Below are positions 16,438-23,051 of a stretch of 52,323 nucleotides of DNA, piece by piece. The DNA is from JAGNGI01 sp035448825. Its GTDB lineage: Bacteria; Fidelibacterota; UBA2242. The notes below the pieces were generated by a model that worked only from the letters and a program-made list of their open reading frames with translations, searched no databases and was not told the origin of the DNA. The DNA is taken from NCBI GenBank assembly GCA_035448825.1, contig DAOTJS010000018.1, forward strand, positions 1-52,323, in the 5' to 3' direction. Position numbers and translations under genes: made by a program. How positions within the stretch are numbered: position 1 is the first letter of the stretch; every line of letters starts with the position of its first letter.

Positions 16438-19400
16438 TTAAAACTTTATGATTTCCTTTTCTACGTCGGGATAGATTGCGTCTATTTGCTTCTGGATTTC
16501 AATGGTTTTACTCAAGGCGGTTACTATGCGACAGTAATGGGGCGCATCGTCCATAGTTCTTCCCTTACGGTCTTTTAAATATTTATGTAATACCTGATAA
16601 CCGCCGATGTAATAATTCCAGACTTCCGGTGCAATGCCTTCAAAATATTTGTCATTATTAATGTAAATGCGCTGTTCATCTTTCTGGTAAATAACCTTCT
16701 CGATTCGGTCGTTTGGGCTACTGCCCTGGTATCGGGCAATCGGCGGATCGAGCGCCGGGCTTCTAAGCAAATGCAGGTCAGCCAGTTGTTTCCCCGATTT
16801 GCCTAGATTTTTAAACACTTCATAATCAGCGGTAAAAGGCACGCGCGGGAAGTCAATTTTCAAGAACTCGGCGTAGGTTTCGCGGTAGATATTGCTGTAT
16901 AAGATTGCGTAAACGTAGTAGAAAATCTCCTCCGGCGACGGTCTTTTGGGATAATGCTCCGCCAATCGTGAAAAAATTATGGGCGCAATATTAGGTTTCC
17001 GGCCATATTTTTCGCCCGGCTCAAAAATCATCATCGTAGTCAGATGACGACCGGGATTGTCTTTTTTCGATTGCTCCGGATAAAGATATAAAGGGAAAAG
17101 GTAGGCAATGCCCTTATTACTCAATGTAATTCTGCTTTCAACGATTTTATCCGTAATAAAACAGTGATTAAAAACACCTTCGGCAACCTGTCGCACTGAT
17201 ATCAACCCAATATTCTCTTCCAGCATATGGCGCATAACCTCTCGGCGAGTTCGGAAAACAATATTATCTTGATAATAAATGTGCCTGATGTCAAACGGGC
17301 GATAAAGTAATTCAGTAAAGTATTGTTCCCAATTATCTACTTTTTGGAATTTTTTTCTTTGTTCAGATAATTTCCATTGATAATTATCTTTTAATTTTAG
17401 CCCTTCTCTAATTATTTCATCTGGTAAATTTTCATTACGAAACATCATTATTTTATTCTTCAAAGAATTTTTCTCGAAATCAATGGCTAAATTATTATTT
17501 GCCGTTATTATTCCTGTGACATTTACCGGGAAGATTTCATTAATTCTTTTCCATCCCAAATATCGTTGAATGTGCGCTATGTCTCGAGGAATAAAGAAAT
17601 ACCAAGGTGAAACTGGTTTAATTTTCTGATAATTCTTTATAGTAAAATTATTTGCATCCAGCCAATCATATTTTTCTTCACGCAGTCCATATAAATCTGT
17701 ATGAAATACCCTGGATTCTTTCGGTTCTTTATTTTTCACAAATAACGCAATTGCCACGCCCTGACGAATATCAAACACATTTTCGTCTTTGCCACCGGCG
17801 GGAGTTGTTTCTTTTTTCAGGCTATTGCCGTGCAAATCAAGAATGTAAATTTCATCGAAGGTTTTCATTAGACTTTGACGCATTCCGCGAAAAGTAGGAT
17901 TGTCCAGATAACTGTGATTGGTAATCATCCCCACGATGCCGTAACCGGATTGCTGGATTTTCCATTGCGCGAAGCGTAGAAATTTGACATAATCGTCCTG
18001 CAACCATTTAGGATTCCTTTCTCCCAGCGGCTGACCATCTACTTTGTAATAACTCTCTGCGCCATCAATGTCTTCTTTAAGTAAACGTTCCGTCCATTTA
18101 TTGATATTGGCGGAAATGCCGCTATAAGGCGGATTGCCAAGAATTACCAGGATCGGTTGTTCTTTCTTCACTTTTTCCGCAAAATGACTTTCTTCACTCA
18201 GCGAAGAAAGTAAGGGAATCGTAATTTCCTTTATTTCTTCCATTTCCAGCGTGTTGGTCAGATAGAGTTTGAAGCGTTCATCCTCAGCCATTTTATAGCC
18301 GAGTTCGTCAAGGATAAAACCAATTTTCAAGTGACCAATGGCATAAGGCGCCATCATCAGCTCAAAAGCGTGAAAATTAGCGAGGATGTGTTTCTTTATC
18401 CATAAATGTAAACCGCCTGCGCCGTATTTACTTTTGAATTCATCAGCCGCTAGCCGGATGGCTTCGGCGGGAAAGGTGAGCGTTCCACCGGCTGGGTCGA
18501 GCAGTTTTACTTCTTCGCTAGCGAGACCGTCCGCCAGATTAAAATGCGATTTTAAAATGGAATGAATCGAACGGACGATATATCCGACCACAGGCTCCGG
18601 CGTATAATAAACTCCGCGCCGTTCGCGGATTTCAGGATCGTAGGTAGCCAGAAAAGTTTCGTAAAAATGGATAATTGGATCACGGCCTTTTCCGGCGCTC
18701 TGGTATTCATGCAAAATCTTATTGACGTCGGCAACATTTAGAATTTCGACGATATCGTCCACGATGATTTGCAGTGATTTCGGCGGGTCTCCGAGCGAAA
18801 TAAAGTGGAATATATCCCGCAAAATTCCGATAGTGTGAGGAATATAATCGAACGCGATTTTACGATTAAATTCAACCCGCTCGGTTGTAACTCTTGTCCG
18901 GGCGGCGAACAGACCGTAAGTAATAGTTTGAGCATAAAGATCAGCAAATTGTTCTGCGGTTAAATTCGGTATCAGGTAAGTTTTAAAGGCTTCATAAAAG
19001 CCCGCAATTTGCTTCTGTCCTTTGCTCCCGTTTTCCGCCATTTCGACTGTGATTACTTCATCGCGCAGGAATCGGGTGCGATCGGCTAATTCGATTGCCA
19101 GCGAACGCGCATTTTGAACTTTTGGTAAAGAAAAGGAGAAGAATAAATCGAAGAGTTCAATGAATTTTTCAACATTTTCCAGGGGCGGTTTGATTTGTAG
19201 CTTTTGAGCGATTACCGGTCGTCCAATCATAACTCTCCGGATTTGCTGTCCATCTCGATAAAGCCGGAATTCATAAAAATTGGTCAAGATAACATTGGGA
19301 AATGTTGAAACATAGCGTTTTAATTGTTGGGAATCTTCGACATAATCCAGATCAGTAATTGATGGGTCTTTGGCTTCGATATAACCGGTGATGTGGTTTT

Positions 19401-19602
19401 GTCCGTCCCATACGCGGAAGTCAGGATTTCCGGCATCAGTCTTTTTCGGAAGAATCGTTACTTCAATATTTTTAATGTTTCGATTTTCTGCATACTGCTT
19501 AATAAGTTCGTCGAGATGTTTGTAATAACTTTCCTCGCGAGCGTCACCCCGATTTGAAGTTTCGGTTAAACTTTTAAGATATTGTTCCAGTAACTTCTTC
19601 AC
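16438..19602 (-). CDS. Single-chain restriction-modification enzyme (type IIG / type ISP-like, no helicase)
   Basis: 1054 residues from a GTG. The N-terminal nuclease has a PD-(D/E)XK core: Asp61 in NPDF and Glu76-x-Lys78 in IEAK. A helical linker leads to an N6-adenine methylase: motif X YYTPEPVVGYIV (332-343), motif I D369-PAGGTLTF and motif IV NPPY (490-493). The C-terminal part (about 740-1000: YRPFDIRHIYY, TRREVMRHML, SVRQVAEG) resembles the LlaBIII-type specificity domain. The SF2 helicase of true type ISP enzymes is missing, so it is better viewed as a type IIG-like enzyme that cleaves near its site. Motif I lacks the second glycine of GxG (Leu instead). It stands alone. Confidence 0.85.
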   Translation of the reverse strand: MKKLLEQYLKSLTETSNRGDAREESYYKHLDELIKQYAENRNIKNIEVTILPKKTDAGNPDFRVWDGQNHITGYIEAKDPSITDLDYVEDSQQLKRYVSTFPNVILTNFYEFRLYRDGQQIRRVMIGRPVIAQKLQIKPPLENVEKFIELFDLFFSFSLPKVQNARSLAIELADRTRFLRDEVITVEMAENGSKGQKQIAGFYEAFKTYLIPNLTAEQFADLYAQTITYGLFAARTRVTTERVEFNRKIAFDYIPHTIGILRDIFHFISLGDPPKSLQIIVDDIVEILNVADVNKILHEYQSAGKGRDPIIHFYETFLATYDPEIRERRGVYYTPEPVVGYIVRSIHSILKSHFNLADGLASEEVKLLDPAGGTLTFPAEAIRLAADEFKSKYGAGGLHLWIKKHILANFHAFELMMAPYAIGHLKIGFILDELGYKMAEDERFKLYLTNTLEMEEIKEITIPLLSSLSEESHFAEKVKKEQPILVILGNPPYSGISANINKWTERLLKEDIDGAESYYKVDGQPLGERNPKWLQDDYVKFLRFAQWKIQQSGYGIVGMITNHSYLDNPTFRGMRQSLMKTFDEIYILDLHGNSLKKETTPAGGKDENVFDIRQGVAIALFVKNKEPKESRVFHTDLYGLREEKYDWLDANNFTIKNYQKIKPVSPWYFFIPRDIAHIQRYLGWKRINEIFPVNVTGIITANNNLAIDFEKNSLKNKIMMFRNENLPDEIIREGLKLKDNYQWKLSEQRKKFQKVDNWEQYFTELLYRPFDIRHIYYQDNIVFRTRREVMRHMLEENIGLISVRQVAEGVFNHCFITDKIVESRITLSNKGIAYLFPLYLYPEQSKKDNPGRHLTTMMIFEPGEKYGRKPNIAPIIFSRLAEHYPKRPSPEEIFYYVYAILYSNIYRETYAEFLKIDFPRVPFTADYEVFKNLGKSGKQLADLHLLRSPALDPPIARYQGSSPNDRIEKVIYQKDEQRIYINNDKYFEGIAPEVWNYYIGGYQVLHKYLKDRKGRTMDDAPHYCRIVTALSKTIEIQKQIDAIYPDVEKEIIKF

Positions 19603-19753
19603 GAATCAGATTTTTTGATCATAAATTTAAATATGTACTTTTCAAAATTCCTCTGAGCCAGGGGTGCGCGCAACAATTTTAAAATCCCTCAAAATCATCG
19701 CAAAAATCACAAAATAGCCCGCAAAAAATACAGCCATTATTTTTAACTAATGA

Positions 19754-20452
19754 TTACCAATAAAAGGAACACCCGAATTTAATCGAGTTACCTCTAAATA
19801 AAAATCCGGAAGAACTGCTTTCGATGACTTTATAGGGACGTACATCTTTTGAATGTTGATGATGATAGGTAACTTCCTGATTATATTCTCCATGCAGGCT
19901 GATAGTTTTTGTAATAAATAACTCATAACCGAAAACAAAAGACAATCCAATATAATAATTTATAGATTTTTGCTCTCTTGTCTCATAAACATCCCAGGTT
20001 CCGGTTAATTTATTCTGGATTTCATCGTAACGATCCGAAAAAGAGTACCTAAATAAAGGCCCAACGCCATAAAATAAATAAGAATATTTGTTGGGATGAT
20101 ATAGTAAATATTGTGTATTAATTTCGACTGAATAATAATCATTATCAGTGAAGTCTTTGCTATTTAACGAATCGTTTTCAAGTATTTTGTTATCCGCATC
20201 GTATTCTTCACTTTTGCCGATTAATGATATTCCACAACGAATTGATTGCTTTGGAGATAAATGGTACTTTAGCGATAAAGTGGAACCCTGGAAATTTATT
20301 ATCTGGACATTTGGCCCGATAAGAAACTGGAGAGCCTTGGAACCATTTTGAATATTTTGAGGTGACTTAGCAATGGTACTATCTTTCACCTCAGAAAATG
20401 AATTTGAAATTAGAATTAATGAAAAAAATAATAACTCCAGTCTTTTTAACAT
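19754..20452 (-). CDS. Small outer-membrane beta-barrel-like protein
   Basis: 232 residues from the ATG at 20452, fixed by a near-perfect AAGGAGG ribosome site 5 nt upstream; an in-frame start at 20560 lacks one. A signal peptide (MLKRLELLFF...NSFS) is followed by alternating aromatic and polar strands and a C-terminal aromatic strand ending in FGCSFYW, the usual mark of an outer-membrane barrel. No named family is recognised. The gene is much more AT-rich than its left neighbours, as is the operon to its right, so it belongs to the same acquired segment. Confidence 0.65.
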   Translation of the reverse strand: MLKRLELLFFSLILISNSFSEVKDSTIAKSPQNIQNGSKALQFLIGPNVQIINFQGSTLSLKYHLSPKQSIRCGISLIGKSEEYDADNKILENDSLNSKDFTDNDYYSVEINTQYLLYHPNKYSYLFYGVGPLFRYSFSDRYDEIQNKLTGTWDVYETREQKSINYYIGLSFVFGYELFITKTISLHGEYNQEVTYHHQHSKDVRPYKVIESSSSGFLFRGNSIKFGCSFYW

Positions 20453-20948
20453 AATGGCCTCCTTCAATTGATTTTTTTTTGGTTTTAACCAATTCTCCAG
20501 TTTCAAAATGGATTTCCTTATAAACAAACTCTTTGTCCAATTTTGTAGATTTGCATTCATTGATGAGTATATTAATCATTGAAGATACTATTTTCAAGAT
20601 ATTTAATTTGACAGGATTTTCTCCCAATTTTTTAGCATGTTTAACTTTAAAGAGGTAAAGATTTTTTGGAGGAGATAATTTTTACGATACTCAAGTACCC
20701 ACGGTTTAATTTGAAATCTATTGTTATTCGATAAACAAACACCGCCTAGCGATCAAAGTATTGTAGGTCAATAGAATTAGAGATTATTCCCTGAATAGGA
20801 TAAAGAAGAACATTTTCTCTTATATTTGAATAATTTTCTTTTACAATTTTCTAAATAATGAACCTCCTCGAGGCAAATCTAGAGGAATATTTTGATTTAC
20901 AATAAATGTTTTTGGATTGATGACAATAATGAATATATTTTACAATAA
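20453..20948. other. AT-rich divergent intergenic region, 496 bp
   Basis: Separates the barrel protein (minus) from the four-gene toxin operon (plus). A 78-codon minus-strand frame here runs into the barrel gene and is probably not real. At the right end a 13-bp direct repeat (20896-20908 and 20939-20951) flanks a possible promoter. An 8-bp CCTCGAGG palindrome is also present near 20867. Nothing else recognisable. Confidence 0.4.
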
Positions 20949-20951
20949 ATG
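20896..20951 (+). promoter_or_regulatory. Direct-repeat control region of the toxin-antitoxin-chaperone operon
   Basis: TTTACAATAAATG occurs at 20896-20908 and again at 20939-20951, where the last three bases are the start codon of the first gene. A related TGACAATAATGAA lies between them. TATATT at 20934-20939, 16 nt after a weak TTGGAT, could be a -10 box; transcription would then begin almost at the ATG, which has no Shine-Dalgarno, suggesting a leaderless message. Autoregulation by one of the two HTH proteins of the operon is the obvious inference. Confidence 0.35.
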
Positions 20952-21455
20952 AATGTAATTGAATACTTAAATGAATTTAAGTCCGAAGGTATTAAGCTTA
21001 CTAAGGTAAACCAAAATACCAATATTCCTTCCCATACTCTTAACCGAATAAAAAAAGGAATGACCATAAACCCAAGAGTCTCCAACTTCATATCATTATC
21101 TAACGCTTTTGGTTACAATCTAAAATATGAACATAGTGAGCCACAATTCTATAAAAGTGAAGAATTGCTCAATATAAGGATTGATCCTGAAGAACTATCT
21201 GAGGTGCTGAAGATCAAGGAATATCTGGGCAACCTTGGTATCAATAACCTGGAGGAGTTACAACAATGTTTTTATGATGCGGGAGCGGTGTTTGGAAGAA
21301 AGGAGGACGAAATTACAGAGCTCTTTAGAAGTCTCCGCGCTCTTGACACTATTAGAAATCTAGTAAAAAGCCAAAAATGTAAAGTAACTTCGATTTTAGG
21401 AAGAAATCTTCCGATACTTAAAATTCCTCTTGTTTTTTGTTTACCTATAGGTTAA
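20949..21455 (+). CDS. HTH (XRE/Cro-like) protein, first gene of the toxin operon
   Basis: 168 residues. Residues 1-60 look like an XRE/Cro-type helix-turn-helix: KLTKVNQNTNIPSHTLNRIKKG then SNFISLSNAFGYNL, matching the usual recognition-helix and helix 4/5 pattern. The remainder is helical with no recognised domain and ends in a hydrophobic tail. The start codon has no ribosome site and is overlapped by a 13-bp repeat. The stop lies 5 nt before the ATG of the toxin gene, so it is the leading gene of a four-gene operon. It is probably an operon regulator; it might alternatively be an extra antitoxin-like protein. Confidence 0.6.
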   Translation: MNVIEYLNEFKSEGIKLTKVNQNTNIPSHTLNRIKKGMTINPRVSNFISLSNAFGYNLKYEHSEPQFYKSEELLNIRIDPEELSEVLKIKEYLGNLGINNLEELQQCFYDAGAVFGRKEDEITELFRSLRALDTIRNLVKSQKCKVTSILGRNLPILKIPLVFCLPIG

Positions 21456-21460
21456 CATAT

Positions 21461-21886
21461 ATGAGTGTTAGAAAACGTAATATATTATTTAGACAACTTA
21501 GATTTAATATCAATAGCCATAATATTCCAGAACTCAGGATTTTTTATCCCATAGAAAATGGGCGCTCTGAAGTAATTGAGGCTTTTAATCAATTATCGAA
21601 CGATGATAAAAAAAATATCAAAAGATTAATTATTAGAATGGCAACTAATGGACAACAATATAGATCTCCTCATATTAAATGGAACTTGACTGGAAGGAAT
21701 TTTACTTATGGCGAGATTTCTCATCACCCTCATAGATTTTTCTTTTTTAGATATAGAGATTCTCTTGTTTTTTTTGGATACATATCTAAAAAAGTAAATA
21801 AACTATCAAATTCAATTTATCAATCATTCCAATATAAAAAGGATTATTATGAGCAAGATTTTTCAAAAGTCATTGATGGAATTTGA
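21461..21886 (+). CDS. HigB/RelE-like toxin (Gp49-type)
   Basis: 141 residues from the ATG at 21461; the frame is open upstream to a TTG at 21437. The C-terminal half has the pattern of Gp49/HigB toxins: a helix (SNDDKKNIKRLIIRMATNG), a strand with GEISHHPHRFFFFRYRDSLVFFGYISKK, then a final helix, like the family signature of a basic beta-sheet followed by F-x-K-K. Such toxins are ribosome-dependent mRNA endonucleases. The gene is 5 nt after the HTH gene and overlaps the antitoxin gene by 38 nt, in the toxin-first order typical of higBA. Identification rests on this pattern and on context. Confidence 0.6.
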   Translation: MSVRKRNILFRQLRFNINSHNIPELRIFYPIENGRSEVIEAFNQLSNDDKKNIKRLIIRMATNGQQYRSPHIKWNLTGRNFTYGEISHHPHRFFFFRYRDSLVFFGYISKKVNKLSNSIYQSFQYKKDYYEQDFSKVIDGI

Positions 21887-22316
21887 AAAGTTTTTTCTAG
21901 AGCCCCCAGATGCAGAAGAAAAAGCTTGGGACATTATTCACGATTTTTATAATTATTTACTAACCTGGATGGAGAAAAATAACATTTCAAAAGCCGATTT
22001 AGCAAGGATATTAGGCAAATCAAGAGCCTCAATTACCAAAATGTTCAATTATACCCCGAATGTCTCAATTAAAAAAATTGTTGAAATTACTCATAAACTC
22101 GGATTAGATGTTAATCTCGAAATTAAACCGGTTAATGCAAGAGAATCTGAGAGCAAATGTATTGCGGAAAATAAATTAGTAATAATTCAAGGTCAGGATT
22201 GGATTGAGCAAAAATATGATGATTTAATCCACCCACCTGAACCTTCACCAATTGATTTCCCATTTGAGCAATCGCTAATTAATTTTAATAATACAATAGG
22301 ACAAGGATATGCCTGA
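21849..22316 (+). CDS. HigA-like antitoxin with long C-terminal extension
   Basis: 155 residues. AAGGA lies 7 nt before the ATG at 21849, inside the end of the toxin gene. Residues about 32-95 form an XRE-type HTH (MEKNNISKADLARILGKSRASITKMFN, then SIKKIVEITHKLGLDVNL). After this comes an unusual tail of about 55 residues that is probably unstructured and includes a QDWIEQKYDDLIHPPEP stretch with an exposed aromatic/hydrophobic pattern. In chaperone-controlled HigA antitoxins, a C-terminal chaperone-addiction sequence in this position is what the SecB-like partner binds. It overlaps the next gene by 8 nt, as expected for tight translational coupling. Confidence 0.7.
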   Translation: MSKIFQKSLMEFEKFFLEPPDAEEKAWDIIHDFYNYLLTWMEKNNISKADLARILGKSRASITKMFNYTPNVSIKKIVEITHKLGLDVNLEIKPVNARESESKCIAENKLVIIQGQDWIEQKYDDLIHPPEPSPIDFPFEQSLINFNNTIGQGYA

Positions 22317-22728
22317 GAAGCAAATTTTTTTCCAAATTAACTCCATTAAACTTATTAGCTATTACATAAAACCTAATAAGGATTTCAAACCGGATTCCAC
22401 TATCCAGATTCAGGTAACATCAAATTTTAATATAATTAAAGAAAATGCAATTATATCCGTTGTTATTAAATTCAATTTCAGCCAAAATAATAAAGACTTA
22501 ATGGGAATTGAAGCTGCCCATAATTTCAAGTTCAAAGACCCATCTGATTTGAGTGATTGCACTCGAGATAATCTGAAACTTCCTAGAAAATTAATAAAAT
22601 CCCTTCTTGCCATATCAATTTCTGGGACTCGCGGTTTGCACGCTATGATTAACGCAAATTCTCCCTATAGCAAAATCTATATTCCTTTAATTGATCCTTC
22701 CAAACTAATTAAAAGATCCCAAAAATAA
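22309..22728 (+). CDS. SecB-like chaperone of a toxin-antitoxin-chaperone module
   Basis: 139 residues, the size of SecB. The order of elements resembles SecB: an N-terminal strand (FFQINSIKLISYYI), long beta strands with alternating hydrophobics (IQIQVTSNFNII, AIISVVIKFNFS), then a helix beginning with KLPRKLIKSLLAISISGTRGLHAMINAN, equivalent to the SecB segment with AR.-I-x-SL-x-RGG-x-PPL, and a final IYIPLIDPSKL strand. As third gene after a higBA-like pair, with an 8-nt overlap and AAGGA just before the ATG, it fits the TAC chaperone that protects the antitoxin from proteolysis. No other Sec gene is nearby, so a general export role is less likely. Confidence 0.65.
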   Translation: MPEKQIFFQINSIKLISYYIKPNKDFKPDSTIQIQVTSNFNIIKENAIISVVIKFNFSQNNKDLMGIEAAHNFKFKDPSDLSDCTRDNLKLPRKLIKSLLAISISGTRGLHAMINANSPYSKIYIPLIDPSKLIKRSQK

Positions 22729-23051
22729 ATCAAGAATTGTAATGCTAATAGCCGACAATTTTCGATGTCAAAATGGGTTAAAATCATATACCCTGCTTGA
22801 TACGAAATTCTAATAACCGACATTGAAAAAAATCTTTTACTGTTGGGAACATTAGTATTTTAAGGTGTACCCCAACAAGGACTCGAACCTTGAACCAACG
22901 GATTAAGAGTCCGCTGCTCTACCATTTGAGCTATTGGGGCTGAAAAAAGCGGGTTAATTTAAGATTTTCCGGAGAATCAAACAAAATAGCAGGCATCGTT
23001 CGATTCGCTAAGCTTGATTGTATCCTGACTTAATTTTAAGTTAAGTTCCTA
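22729..23051. other. Intergenic region holding only tRNA-Lys
   Basis: Apart from the tRNA there is no credible gene. I looked for a repeat of the tRNA 3' end as a possible attachment site at the left side of the AT-rich segment (19603-19753 and 20450-20950) and did not see one. Confidence 0.4.
22868..22940 (-). tRNA. tRNA-Lys (anticodon CUU)
   Basis: A complete 73-nt cloverleaf on the minus strand: acceptor GCCCCAA/TTGGGGT (with a terminal G-U pair), D arm GCTC...GAGC, anticodon stem GCGGA/TCCGT with loop CTCTTAA giving anticodon CTT, a 5-nt variable loop, T arm CAAGG-TTCGAGT-CCTTG and discriminator A. CCA is not encoded. Its 3' end faces the AT-rich toxin operon, 140 bp away. Confidence 0.95.

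Noticed and set aside
20391..20627. 78-codon minus-strand gene
   Set aside because: It has no ribosome site, overlaps the well-supported start of the barrel protein in another frame, and has no recognisable domain.
19603..22868. Attachment-site duplication of the tRNA-Lys 3' end
   Set aside because: I scanned the left side of the AT-rich segment for the tRNA 3' sequence and found no convincing copy; no integrase gene is present either.
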